NCBI GenBank assembly: GCA_965205525.1
Contig: OZ242171.1
Coordinates: 1,364,001-1,428,000 of the forward strand
DNA: 64,000 nucleotides
Origin: G965205525 sp965205525
Lineage (GTDB): Bacteria > Pseudomonadota > Gammaproteobacteria > JABABF01
Direction of reading: 5' to 3'
The position numbers and the translations under genes are program-made. The notes under the pieces are model-generated. The model was not told the DNA's origin. It did no database searches and saw only the letters and a program-made list of their open reading frames with translations. Of the stretch, positions 41,044-49,339 are shown in pieces; position 1 is the stretch's first letter; each line of letters opens with the position of its first letter.

Positions 41044-42333
41044 ATGGCAGAGGTGCTGATAGCAGGCGGCGGCGGGCGCGAACATGCGCTGGCCTGGAAA
41101 CTGAGCAGCTCTCCCCAGGTAGAGAAAGTTTTTGTCGCCCCGGGCAACGCCGGCACCGCCGCCGAGGCGGGGGTGGAAAACCTGCCGCTGGAAGCATCCG
41201 ACATTGAAAAGCTGGCAGACTTCGCCGCCGAGCGGGACCTGGCTCTCACGGTGATCGGGCCGGAAGCGCCGCTGGCAGCGGGTATTGCGAATCTCTTCTC
41301 GGCGAGACATCTGCCCTGCTTCGGACCAGGACGCAAAGCGGCGCAGCTGGAAAGCTCCAAGTCCTTCACCAAGGAGCTGCTGGAGCGCCACGCCATCCCG
41401 ACGGCAGAGTACCGGACATTCACCGAGGAGAAGGCGGCCCTGGCCTACCTGCGGGAGCGAAAGATGCCTTTGGTCATCAAGGCGGACGGCCTTGCCGGCG
41501 GCAAGGGAGTGACGGTGGCCTCCAGCCCGGAAGAAGCGGAAACAGCGGTGCGGCACATGCTGAGCGGAAACGCTTTCGGCGATGCCGGCCGCAAGGTGGT
41601 GATAGAAGAATTTCTAGAGGGAGAGGAAGTCAGTTTTATTGCCATGGTGAACGGCAGCGAGCTTCTGCCCCTGGCGAGCTCCCAGGACCACAAGGCCCGG
41701 GACGATGGAGACCAGGGGCCGAATACCGGCGGCATGGGAGCCTATTCCCCCGCTCCAGCAGTGGACCCCGAGATGCATGAGAGGATCATGAAAGAGGTGA
41801 TGCGACCGGCGGTGGCGGCGCTGGCCGAGGAGAATATTCCCTATACGGGCTTTCTCTACGCGGGTCTGATGATCGGCAAGGACGGCCAGCCCCGGGTGCT
41901 GGAGTTCAACTGCCGGCTGGGGGACCCGGAGACACAGCCGCTTCTGATGCGCTTGCGGTCAGACCTGTATGAACTGTGCCAGGAGGCCCTGGCGGGGCGG
42001 CTGGGCGGCTGTCGGGCGGAATGGGACACCCGGGCCGCCCTGGGAGTGGTTTTGGCCGCCGAGGGTTACCCCGGCCCCTATCGCAAAGGCGATCGGATTA
42101 GCCTGCCCGCCGAGCCCGGGCCGGCGGCAAAAATCTTTCACGCGGGAACCCGCCTCGTGAAGGAGCAGGCAGTAACCGCCGGCGGGCGGGTACTGTGCGC
42201 CACCGCCTTGGGAGACACGGTGGGCGATGCCCAAAAGACCGCCTACCAATTGTGCGGACAGATCCGGTGGGACGGAATGTTCTGCCGAAGGGATATCGGC
42301 TACCGGGCCATCGCCCGGGAACAGGGCGAATGA
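41044..42333 (+). CDS. purD: Phosphoribosylamine-glycine ligase
   Basis: Second step of purine synthesis (GAR synthetase), ATP-grasp fold, 429 residues. IAGGGGREHALAWKL starts the protein; ATP-grasp elements include VIKADGLAGGKGV, GEEVSFIAMVNG and DGDQGPNTGGMGAYSPAP, and EFNCRLGDPETQPLLMRL carries the metal ligands. Its stop overlaps the coq7 start by ATGA. Confidence 0.98.
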   Translation: MAEVLIAGGGGREHALAWKLSSSPQVEKVFVAPGNAGTAAEAGVENLPLEASDIEKLADFAAERDLALTVIGPEAPLAAGIANLFSARHLPCFGPGRKAAQLESSKSFTKELLERHAIPTAEYRTFTEEKAALAYLRERKMPLVIKADGLAGGKGVTVASSPEEAETAVRHMLSGNAFGDAGRKVVIEEFLEGEEVSFIAMVNGSELLPLASSQDHKARDDGDQGPNTGGMGAYSPAPAVDPEMHERIMKEVMRPAVAALAEENIPYTGFLYAGLMIGKDGQPRVLEFNCRLGDPETQPLLMRLRSDLYELCQEALAGRLGGCRAEWDTRAALGVVLAAEGYPGPYRKGDRISLPAEPGPAAKIFHAGTRLVKEQAVTAGGRVLCATALGDTVGDAQKTAYQLCGQIRWDGMFCRRDIGYRAIAREQGE

Positions 42334-43004
42334 ATACACCGCTGCCCGGGGACGAAAACGGAGAGGATGGCCGCAGCCTGTCCTGCCGGGATCGAATCAT
42401 CGCCGAGCTGGACACCGCCCTTCGCACACTGGGGAACGGCCAGCGGAGCAATAGGCCCTCCCCTGCCCGGAAGCAGCCGGAGGAAACCCTCGGCCCGGCA
42501 GAGCGGCGGCAATCCATCGGTCTGATGCGGGTTAATCACGCCGGGGAAATCTGTGCCCAGGCCCTGTACCAGGGGCAGGGACTGACAGCCAGAAGCCCTC
42601 AGCTGCGCCGCATGATGGAGCAGGCTGCCGCCGAGGAGGTGGATCACCTGGCCTGGTGCAGAGAGCGCCTGCGACAGCTGGGGGCGCGCCCAAGCGTGCT
42701 AAACCCCTGCTGGTATGCCCTTTCCTTCGCTCTCGGCAGCCTGGCCGGGCTGGCCGGAGGGCGCATCAACCTGGGCTTTCTCGCCGCCACCGAGCAGCAG
42801 GTGGAAGCGCATCTCAGCGAGCACCTGGAGAAGCTGCCGGAGGCAGACGGCAAAAGCCATGCCATACTGAAACAGATGCGCCTGGAAGAGGCCGCCCACG
42901 GGGACCGGGCCCTGGCCGCCGGGGGACGGGTATTCGGAGCACCCATGCACAGGGGCATGCGTCTTCTGTCCCGAATTATGACCTTCAGCAGCTACCGCAT
43001 CTGA
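42330..43004 (+). CDS. coq7: Demethoxyubiquinone hydroxylase (Coq7/UbiF-equivalent)
   Basis: Di-iron hydroxylase that adds the 6-hydroxyl in ubiquinone synthesis at the inner membrane. The 224-residue chain has the carboxylate-bridged ligands in VNHAGEICAQALYQGQ, EEVDHLAWC, EQQVEAHLSEHL and EEAAHGD, with the long hydrophobic helix ALSFALGSLAGLAGG. The first 60 residues are polar and poorly conserved. Coq7 replaces the flavin enzyme UbiF in many non-enteric proteobacteria. ATGA-coupled to purD. Confidence 0.95.
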   Translation: MNTPLPGDENGEDGRSLSCRDRIIAELDTALRTLGNGQRSNRPSPARKQPEETLGPAERRQSIGLMRVNHAGEICAQALYQGQGLTARSPQLRRMMEQAAAEEVDHLAWCRERLRQLGARPSVLNPCWYALSFALGSLAGLAGGRINLGFLAATEQQVEAHLSEHLEKLPEADGKSHAILKQMRLEEAAHGDRALAAGGRVFGAPMHRGMRLLSRIMTFSSYRI

Positions 43005-43030
43005 CACAGCGGCAGCGCATCCCCGAGCCC

Positions 43031-43684
43031 ATGAGTCATCTCCACATCCCGGATGGGCTGCTGCCCGCCTGGCTTATCGCCATCACCTGGAGCGCAGCCA
43101 TCCTGCTCCTGCTGCCGACCTCCCGCATCACGGCCCAGAGCGAGCGGCCCGGAGGGCCTGCGCTGGTGGCCGTAATGGTGACACTGATGCTTCTGGCCTC
43201 TTCTCTGCAGCTGTTCCTGTATCACCTGAGCCTGACAGTGCTGACCGGCATACTGCTGGGACCGACGGCGGCCTTTATCGCCGTCTTCCTGACCAACCTG
43301 ATCCTCGCCCTATTCGGCCACGGCGGATTGACCGCCGCCGGGCTGAACAGCCTGCTGATGGGCCTGGAGCCGGTGCTGGGGTTTTTTCTATTCGGCGTCG
43401 GTCTGCGCCTGTGGGGACACAGTGCCCTGCGCTGGGCTGCCGCCGCCTCGGTGATGATGACCTTGCCGCTGGCAGCACTTTTAAAATTGGGCATCATCAC
43501 CTTGATCAGCCATCTGCCCGGCACCCTCGGAGGCGTTGAGTTCCGCGGCCTGCATTTCGGCGGCGCCTATCTGGCAATCGCGCTGCCGGGCTGGATACTG
43601 GAGGCGGGCATCACTGCTCTCGTGCTGAGCTATGTCTATCGCCTGCGTCCCGGGCTGATTCGGACCGCCGCACCGCCAAGCTGA
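43031..43684 (+). CDS. cbiM: Cobalt ECF transporter substrate-binding membrane subunit (CbiM family)
   Basis: S-component of a cobalt (or nickel) energy-coupling-factor transporter; 217 residues, about 6 membrane helices. It begins MSHLHIPDGLLPA. In CbiM/NikM the mature N-terminus and the second-residue His bind the metal (MHIPDG); here His are at 3 and 5, so the metal site may differ slightly. FHPGT-like SHLPGTLGGVEFRGLHFGG is also present. No CbiN gene is recognisable; a 72-codon frame at 43692-43910 has no family and probably is not a gene. EcfT and the ATPase follow. Confidence 0.88.
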   Translation: MSHLHIPDGLLPAWLIAITWSAAILLLLPTSRITAQSERPGGPALVAVMVTLMLLASSLQLFLYHLSLTVLTGILLGPTAAFIAVFLTNLILALFGHGGLTAAGLNSLLMGLEPVLGFFLFGVGLRLWGHSALRWAAAASVMMTLPLAALLKLGIITLISHLPGTLGGVEFRGLHFGGAYLAIALPGWILEAGITALVLSYVYRLRPGLIRTAAPPS

Positions 43685-43906
43685 CACAAAGATGCTGCTG
43701 CTCCTATTCCCACGGGCCCTGTCCGCCCCACCCCGACCGGTTTTCCCCGGTCTGCAGACACTTGGGATCGCAAGCCTATACCGCTGTGCCGGGGCGACAC
43801 CTATGCAGGGTGCTCTCGGCCGATGTGCCGTCAAGAGGCGGCGCGCGCACATTCTGCCGCTCACCGAAACGCCCGGACCAAACCGCTGCGCGTCGCGCTC
43901 AAGACC

Positions 43907-44605
43907 TTGAAAATCGCCCTCGCAGACCACTTTGCATGCACGGGCAGCAGCGTGCTGCACCGCCTGTCTGCCGGTGCCAAACTGCTGTGCATGGGACTGC
44001 TGATCGCAGCGACCGTGAGTACCCGGGAGCCGCTGCTGGTGTTGGCAATCGGCATCGGGCTGCTGCTGTCCGCCTTGATTTCCGGCATTCCTTCGGGACG
44101 TCTGCTGCTGTTCGCCTTTTATCCGGCATCCTTCTTTTTTCTGCTGGGAGTGGGAACCGGTTTCAGCGGACTGGCCGCAACTACCCTTCTGCTCGGCAAG
44201 GCCCTGGTCTCCATGCTGGCAACCATTATCCTGATGTTCACCACGCCCTATCCCGCGGTGATGGCTGTAGTCGGACGCTTTCTGCCCCAGGGTCTGGGGC
44301 AGATCCTGCTGCTATGCTACCGCAGCCTGTTCATCCTGGCCGGGCTTCTGTCAGAGATACTCACCGCATTGCGCCTGCGGGGCGGGCTGCGATTGCGCCA
44401 CCTGGCCGCCGGGCTGGGACTGCTGGTGGTGAGGGGCTCCGAACTGGCCGAGCAGCACTACCGGGTGATGCAGCTGCGAGGCTATGACGGTCGTGCGCTT
44501 CGCTACACCTCGCCGCCGGGATACAGACGGGACATGGATGCAATTGCCGTTGCAATCGCGGCAGCTGCATACGCCACCGCTCTCTTCCTTCGCATATTTC
44601 CCTAA
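43907..44605 (+). CDS. cbiQ: Cobalt ECF transporter transmembrane subunit (CbiQ/EcfT)
   Basis: Couples ATP hydrolysis to the S-component. Family features are LADHFACTGSSVLHRLSAGAKLL at the start, ARG-type coupling residues in ALRLRGGLRLR and the C-terminal VMQLRGYDGR, and about five membrane helices. I chose a TTG that gives LKIALADHF, matching the family N-terminus; an ATG 28 codons upstream (43823) would add a basic stretch with no homology I recognise. Neither start has a clear ribosome-binding site. Confidence 0.85.
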   Translation: MKIALADHFACTGSSVLHRLSAGAKLLCMGLLIAATVSTREPLLVLAIGIGLLLSALISGIPSGRLLLFAFYPASFFFLLGVGTGFSGLAATTLLLGKALVSMLATIILMFTTPYPAVMAVVGRFLPQGLGQILLLCYRSLFILAGLLSEILTALRLRGGLRLRHLAAGLGLLVVRGSELAEQHYRVMQLRGYDGRALRYTSPPGYRRDMDAIAVAIAAAAYATALFLRIFP

Positions 44606-44753
44606 GCCATCGCCGCTAGATTAATCTTTTGCCGTCAACAGCCCGTCCAAGCACAATGCCGATTTCCCCGCCATCACCAATCGCATCTGGCTGCCCATCC
44701 CTCGCTTTTTCGCCGGCTGCTGGGACGCATTACAAAATGTGCGGAGGCTGCCC

Positions 44754-45620
44754 GTGACAGCTCCTGCGGTAACAGTGCGCCCGTTCCGCTTTCGCCACGA
44801 GGACGGCACGGAACTGCATTTTCGCAACATGGAGATGAGCGTGCAGCGGGGCGAGAGGGTGACCCTGCTCGGCTGCAACGGCAGCGGCAAAACCACCCTG
44901 CTGGGACATCTCATCGGGCTGTATGGCACCCCGGATACAGAACATACAGAGGTGCTGGGACTGCATCCGGTGCGGGATGCCAAGCTGCTTCGCACCCGGG
45001 TCGGCTTCGTGCTGCAGAATGCCGAGCATCAGATTATCGCGCCAACGGTATACGATGACATCGCCTTCTCCCTGCGCTGTCGCGATATGCCGGAGAGAGA
45101 AGTGAAGCGGCGGGTGGAGGCGGTGATGGAGCGGCTGGGCATCGGGCAGCTGGGCAGCCGCGTTCCCCACTACCTGAGCGGCGGGCACAAGGCCAAGGTG
45201 GTGCTGGCTGGCGCACTGGCGCAGGAGCCAGAGCTGCTGGTGCTGGACGAGCCCTTCACAGGCATTGACCCCGTTTGCACCCGGGAGCTGGCAGAAACCC
45301 TGAACGAGGTCAACCGGCAGGACGGGGTGACCCTGGTGATGTCCAACCACAACATAGAGACGGTGCCCCTCTTGGCAGACACCGTCTATCTGCTGGCCAC
45401 CGGGGGCAACCTGGAGGCGAAGGGGGTGCCGGCGGAGGTATTCGCCCAGGTGGAGGTGATGGCCCGCTGTCATGTGCACCCGCCGGTGCTGAACCTGCTG
45501 CAGAAGGCCCTCGCCGAGCGGGGCATCTCCTTGGATGCGCCCCTTACCGTAGAGGCGGTGGCGGATTGCCTGGCGGCGCTGAGGGGCAAGGGCGGTGAGC
45601 GGAAGGAGGGCGAGGAATGA
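44754..45620 (+). CDS. cbiO: Cobalt ECF transporter ATPase (CbiO/EcfA)
   Basis: ABC ATPase with Walker A LLGCNGSGKTTLL, Q-loop LQNAEHQI (AEHQ instead of PDDQ), signature LSGGHKAKVVLAGAL, Walker B LLVLDEPFTGID and switch SNHN, where the typical switch His is followed by Asn. I chose the GTG with GGAGG 6 nt before it. Its stop overlaps the nadC start (ATGA). The three genes cbiM-Q-O form a complete ECF module. Confidence 0.92.
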   Translation: MTAPAVTVRPFRFRHEDGTELHFRNMEMSVQRGERVTLLGCNGSGKTTLLGHLIGLYGTPDTEHTEVLGLHPVRDAKLLRTRVGFVLQNAEHQIIAPTVYDDIAFSLRCRDMPEREVKRRVEAVMERLGIGQLGSRVPHYLSGGHKAKVVLAGALAQEPELLVLDEPFTGIDPVCTRELAETLNEVNRQDGVTLVMSNHNIETVPLLADTVYLLATGGNLEAKGVPAEVFAQVEVMARCHVHPPVLNLLQKALAERGISLDAPLTVEAVADCLAALRGKGGERKEGEE

Positions 45621-46537
45621 ATGAAATAAAACCATTTATCAGGGAAGATATGCGGTGCAAAATGGAAGAAGACCTTAAACCGCTTATCAGGGAAGATGTG
45701 CGGCGCGCCCTTGAGGAAGACCTCGGACCATGGGAAGACAGGAAGGACCTCAGCGCATCCATCGTGCCCGCCTCGGCCCAAGCCGAGGCAACGGTGCTGT
45801 GCCGTGAAGAAGCGGTGGTCTGCGGGCTGCCCTGGGCCGAGGAGTGCTTTCGGCAGCTGGACGAGAGCGGGAAACTCGTCTTTTCGCGATATTTTGAAGA
45901 CGGCGGCACCCTGAAGCCGGGGGATCTGGTCTGCCAGGTGAAGGGATTAGCGAAGGACCTGCTAAGCGGCGAGCGCAGCGCCCTCAACTTCCTGCAGCAT
46001 CTGTCCGGCATTGCCACCCAGTCCCGACGATTTGCAGAACTGGCACGGGAAGTACGCTCGGATGTAGTGCTGTTAGACACCCGCAAGACCGTCCCCGGCC
46101 TGCGTCGTGCCCAGAAATACGCGGTGCTTTGCGGCGGCTGTCACAACCACCGCATGGGACTTTATGATGCCTGGCTTATTAAAGAAAACCATATCATCGC
46201 AGCGGGCTCAATCGCCGAGGCGGTAAAAGCAGCACAGCGGCAGAAACAGCAGCAGAAAGATACGCGGCAGCTGCCGATAGAGGTGGAGGTAGAAGACCTG
46301 AAGGGCCTGCAGGAGGCTGCGGAAGCAGGTGCCAGAATTGCCCTCCTGGATAACTTCTCCCTGCATGATCTGCGCCAGGCGGTGGCAGAGATGAAAGGCA
46401 GAATTGAGCTGGAATACTCGGGCAATGTCAGCGAGGAAAACCTGCGGGATATTATCGCAGCCGGTGCAGACCGTGTGTCCATCGGGGCGCTGACCAAGCA
46501 TTGCCGTGCCATTGACTTCTCCATGCGCTTTGCCTGA
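45617..46537 (+). CDS. nadC: Nicotinate-nucleotide diphosphorylase (quinolinate phosphoribosyltransferase)
   Basis: Makes nicotinate mononucleotide from quinolinate in NAD synthesis. The family body is complete: ERSALNFLQHLSGIAT, LDTRKTVPGLRRAQKYAV, GGCHNHRMGLYDAWLIKENHI (quoted in parts), IEVEVEDL, ALLDNFSL, EYSGNVSEEN and SIGALTKH. The N-terminus carries two consecutive 16-residue copies of the entry helix, KPFIREDMRCKMEEDL and KPLIREDVRRALEEDL; the second fits the family start. Translation may also begin within the first copy (Met at 45650 or 45662). ATGA overlap with cbiO. Confidence 0.95.
   Translation: MNEIKPFIREDMRCKMEEDLKPLIREDVRRALEEDLGPWEDRKDLSASIVPASAQAEATVLCREEAVVCGLPWAEECFRQLDESGKLVFSRYFEDGGTLKPGDLVCQVKGLAKDLLSGERSALNFLQHLSGIATQSRRFAELAREVRSDVVLLDTRKTVPGLRRAQKYAVLCGGCHNHRMGLYDAWLIKENHIIAAGSIAEAVKAAQRQKQQQKDTRQLPIEVEVEDLKGLQEAAEAGARIALLDNFSLHDLRQAVAEMKGRIELEYSGNVSEENLRDIIAAGADRVSIGALTKHCRAIDFSMRFA
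45629..45724 (+). repeat. In-frame 48-bp tandem duplication at the nadC start
   Basis: Two 16-codon units, 45629-45676 and 45677-45724, with 9 or 10 of 16 residues identical. The second is the ancestral helix; the first is an extension. Confidence 0.85.
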
Positions 46538-46845
46538 GAGCTGCCGGCAAATCCGCAGATGGACAAAGCAGACTGAAGGCGGCGGCTCCGTACATTCGCA
46601 GATAACAAAGACAAAGCAGAGGGTGAGGCAGCTGCTCCGGCAGATCTTGCAGACGGGGAAGATAGGGCTGCGTGGAGACAGCAGATGGCAGGATGGAGCG
46701 ACAGCGGGGGCTCCCCGTCCAGACCCTCGGCACTCGGCTGCACTGCCGACCCATGCCGCTTTGTGCAAATTCAGTTAGGATAGTGGCTTGTTCCAGTCGC
46801 CCTCGCTGCTGTACCGCTGGCCCGCACAACGCTTGGAAACCACTG
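46538..46845 (+). other. Gap between nadC and yqgE with a decayed direct repeat
   Basis: No gene is supported. The left part holds an imperfect direct repeat of about 55-60 bp (CGCAGATGGACAAAGCAGA near 46555 and CGCAGATAAC with ACAAAGCAGA near 46599). TTAGGATAGT near 46776 may be a -10 for the next gene. Confidence 0.4.
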
Positions 46846-47436
46846 ATGTCCGCTTCACAAAAACACATTGAAGTGCCAAAACCGATCGGCTTCAGCGGCC
46901 AGTGCCTGGTGGCCATGCCGACCATGCAGGACCCGAATTTTGAACACGCGGTTGTGCTGATGGTGGAGCACAGCGAGCGCGGGGGAGTGGGTCTGGTCCT
47001 CAATCAGGCAGGAGACACCTGCTTTGGGGATGTCTTTGAGCGCACGAATCTTCCCTGTACCGACAAGGCTCTCACCTCCCGCAAGTGCCTGGTCGGCGGT
47101 CCGGTATCCTCCGAGATGGGCTTTGTTCTGTACCGGCCTTTTGAGCAGTGGTCGGAGGGGACCGAGATACTAGATGGCATCGGCATCTGCAACTCCCTGT
47201 CCCTTCTGCGGGCCGTGGCTTCCGGGGAGGGCCCCCTGGATGTGCGGCTGGCCTTCGGCTACGCGGGCTGGGGCCAGGGCCAGCTGGAGGAGGAGGTGGC
47301 GGCAAGCGGCTGGCTTTTCTGCCCCGCGGATGAAAAAATCATTTTTGGCGTGGAGCCGGAGAAGTGCTGGAACGCCGCCTTTGAGCAATTGGGCATTGAG
47401 CCCGGCCAAATAAGTACGGACACCGGGCTGTCCTGA
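46846..47436 (+). CDS. YqgE/AlgH family protein
   Basis: A 196-residue cytosolic protein. FSGQCLVAMPTMQDPNFEHAVVLMVEHSERGGVGLVLNQ (quoted in part), VGGPVSSEMGFVLYRP, and FGYAGWGQGQLEEEVAASGWL are the DUF179 hallmarks. AlgH influences alginate production in Pseudomonas and the E. coli homolog is YqgE, but the molecular function is unknown. The ATG was chosen because conservation begins at KPIGFSGQCL; upstream residues look non-coding. The usual yqgF neighbour is absent. Confidence 0.93.
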   Translation: MSASQKHIEVPKPIGFSGQCLVAMPTMQDPNFEHAVVLMVEHSERGGVGLVLNQAGDTCFGDVFERTNLPCTDKALTSRKCLVGGPVSSEMGFVLYRPFEQWSEGTEILDGIGICNSLSLLRAVASGEGPLDVRLAFGYAGWGQGQLEEEVAASGWLFCPADEKIIFGVEPEKCWNAAFEQLGIEPGQISTDTGLS

Positions 47437-47695
47437 TCTCTCCTTGCAGAACCGGCCGCTTTACTGCCGCGTCTCGGCTGCAGGCGCAGACTGCCTGGCA
47501 GCGGCTTCGCCGCCGCCCCCTTTGCAGGGTTTTCCCCCCCAGGCACTCGCTGCACCCGCCGCCGCATGTACACTGCCCGCACCCTCTGTGGTTTCCTAAG
47601 GACAGTCGCGCCATCATCGCCCGCCGCAGATTGATTGGGACCGCCGCCGCAACAGGTACAATTCCGAGTCGCCAGGCAGCATAGGGATTCTCCTC

Positions 47696-48262
47696 ATGGG
47701 AAAACGCCTTTCAAAGATCTATACCCGCACCGGCGATGACGGCAGCACCGGTCTCGGGGACGGCTCGCGCATTCGCAAGGATGATGCCCGTACCGAGGCG
47801 ATGGGAGACGTGGACGAGCTGAATGCCCAGATCGGCCTGCTGCGGGCAAGCCTTGCCGCCGGAGATGAGCTTCAATCCCTTCTTTCGGATCTTCAGCACG
47901 ACCTATTTGATCTCGGCGCCGAGCTCAGCCTGCCCAAGGGAGGGGGGCGCATGGGAGCGGAGCATATCGGTGAACTGGAAAAAATTATTGACCGCTGGAA
48001 TGCAGAGCTGCCGCCCCTGGACAACTTCATTCTGCCCGGGGGCAGCGAGGCGGTGGCGCGCTGTCACCTGGCGCGCACCGTATGCCGCCGAGCCGAGAGA
48101 CGTGCGGTCACCTTGGATGGCGACTCCCAGGGCAGCAGCGGCATCCCCCGCCGCTACTTGAACCGGCTGTCAGATCTTTTGTTTGTGCTGGCGCGGGTTA
48201 TCGGGCGTCAGGAGGGACAGCGGGAAGTGCTTTGGGAGGAGCGTCGTCGGGATCAGGGCTAG
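47696..48262 (+). CDS. Cob(I)alamin adenosyltransferase, PduO type
   Basis: Transfers the adenosyl group of ATP to cob(I)alamin, giving coenzyme B12. The 188 residues start SKIYTRTGDDGSTGLGDGSRI, the ATP-binding N-terminus of the PduO group, and contain DVDELNAQIGLLRA, FILPGGSEAVARCHLARTVCRRAER (in part) and YLNRLSDLLFVLAR. With the cobalt transporter 3 kb upstream this suggests corrinoid use. No corrinoid-synthesis genes are in the window. Its 3' end overlaps the convergent ampD gene by 4 bp. Confidence 0.95.
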   Translation: MGKRLSKIYTRTGDDGSTGLGDGSRIRKDDARTEAMGDVDELNAQIGLLRASLAAGDELQSLLSDLQHDLFDLGAELSLPKGGGRMGAEHIGELEKIIDRWNAELPPLDNFILPGGSEAVARCHLARTVCRRAERRAVTLDGDSQGSSGIPRRYLNRLSDLLFVLARVIGRQEGQREVLWEERRRDQG

Positions 48263-48855
48263 GATGCCGACGCAGGGGAAGACAGCGCAGAGAGATAGCG
48301 AGTCCAGTCAAAGGAAAGCCCAGGATCAATCTTGCGCCCCGGGGCAATGTCCGAGTGGCCGACAATGCGCTGGGGTGTCAGCGCAGGGAAATGTGTCATC
48401 AGGCAGTGCGTAATCCCGATCAGCGCCTGGTACTGAAGCTCCGTGTAGGGCAGATCCCCGGTGCCTTCCAGCTCAATGCCGATGCTGAAGGGATTGCAGT
48501 TGGTATGTCCCATAAAGGAGGATGCGCCGGCATGCCAGGCCGCCCGATTAAAGGGCACATACTGCACAGCCGCACCGCTGCGATTCAGGAAAAGATGCGA
48601 AGATACCCGCAGATCGGCCAATTCCTGAAAGCTCGCATGGGCAGCCGGGTCCAGGGTATTGGTGAAAAGGCTGTCAACATGTTCGCCGCCGAATTCCCCA
48701 GAGGGCAGACTGATGCTGTGCACCACGAGCAGACTGACCTCCGTGTCGGCAGGGCGGGCGCTGCTATTCGGTGAAGGCACCCGTCGGGCTTCTCGCAGCC
48801 AGCAACCCTCTATGGAAAAATCGGACACCCAATCGTCCTTTGGCAGCGACAGCAT
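48259..48855 (-). CDS. ampD: 1,6-anhydro-N-acetylmuramyl-L-alanine amidase AmpD
   Basis: Cytosolic zinc amidase that removes the peptide from anhydro-muropeptides imported by AmpG. The 198-residue protein has the amidase_2 ligands and substrate residues in LVVHSISLPSGEFGG, HLFLNRSGAAVQYVPFNRAAWHAGAS, NPFSIGIELEG and IVGHSDIAPGRKIDPG. Start taken at the first ATG (MLSLPKDDW); a TTG 2 codons upstream exists. Divergent from the tRNA-binding protein gene with a 50-bp shared promoter region. Confidence 0.95.
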   Translation of the reverse strand: MLSLPKDDWVSDFSIEGCWLREARRVPSPNSSARPADTEVSLLVVHSISLPSGEFGGEHVDSLFTNTLDPAAHASFQELADLRVSSHLFLNRSGAAVQYVPFNRAAWHAGASSFMGHTNCNPFSIGIELEGTGDLPYTELQYQALIGITHCLMTHFPALTPQRIVGHSDIAPGRKIDPGLSFDWTRYLSALSSPASAS

Positions 48856-48905
48856 CGGCAATTACGTACATAATACTCTCCTCGCTATTTCAGCGGAAAC
48901 GATTC

Positions 48906-49265
48906 ATGCACAAAGACAGCAATGAAGAGAATGTTCTCAGCCTGATCAGCATTGACGATTTTGCCCGGCTGGATCTGCGGGTCGCCCGGGTAATCGCCGC
49001 CGAAGAGGTGGAGGGGGCAGATCGGCTGCTGCGACTGCGGCTGGATGTCGGCCAGACCGGTGAGCGCACAGTGCTCGCGGGCATACGGCAGCATTACAAA
49101 CCGGAAGAATTGGAAGGACGCCTCCTGGTGCTGGTGGCCAACCTGGAACCCCGCAAGATGCGTTTTGGCACATCCGAGGGCATGGTGCTGGCCGCCGGAG
49201 GCGACAGCGGGGTGTGCCTCCTGTCCCCGGACGGCCCCATCGCCCCGGGCACCCAAGTGCGATGA
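48906..49265 (+). CDS. Stand-alone tRNA-binding domain protein (MetG C-terminal / CsaA-like)
   Basis: A 119-residue OB-fold protein: FARLDLRVARVIAAEEVEGADRLLRL, LVLVANLEPRKMRFGTSEGMVLAA are the EMAP/tRNA_bind signatures seen as the dimerisation domain at the end of methionyl-tRNA synthetase, here encoded alone. It could be a separate beta subunit of MetRS or a CsaA-like chaperone. No metG gene is in the window to decide. A following gap of 74 bp leads to the enoyl-CoA hydratase. Confidence 0.9.
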   Translation: MHKDSNEENVLSLISIDDFARLDLRVARVIAAEEVEGADRLLRLRLDVGQTGERTVLAGIRQHYKPEELEGRLLVLVANLEPRKMRFGTSEGMVLAAGGDSGVCLLSPDGPIAPGTQVR

Positions 49266-49339
49266 GCTGCCCCGGCCTCACCGCCCCCCCTGCAGACTGC
49301 CATGACTAGCCCATGATCGCCGACTGAGGAGAATTGCCT

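Noticed and set aside
39278..41197. Long minus-strand frame of about 640 codons
   Set aside because: Antisense to purH, which is unambiguous.
43005..43030. Cobalamin riboswitch before cbiM
   Set aside because: The gap is only 26 bp, too short for this riboswitch, and no B12-box was found in the upstream gene.
43692..43910. Small gene between cbiM and cbiQ (CbiN-like)
   Set aside because: No CbiN transmembrane pattern and Arg/Pro-rich composition with no recognised homology.
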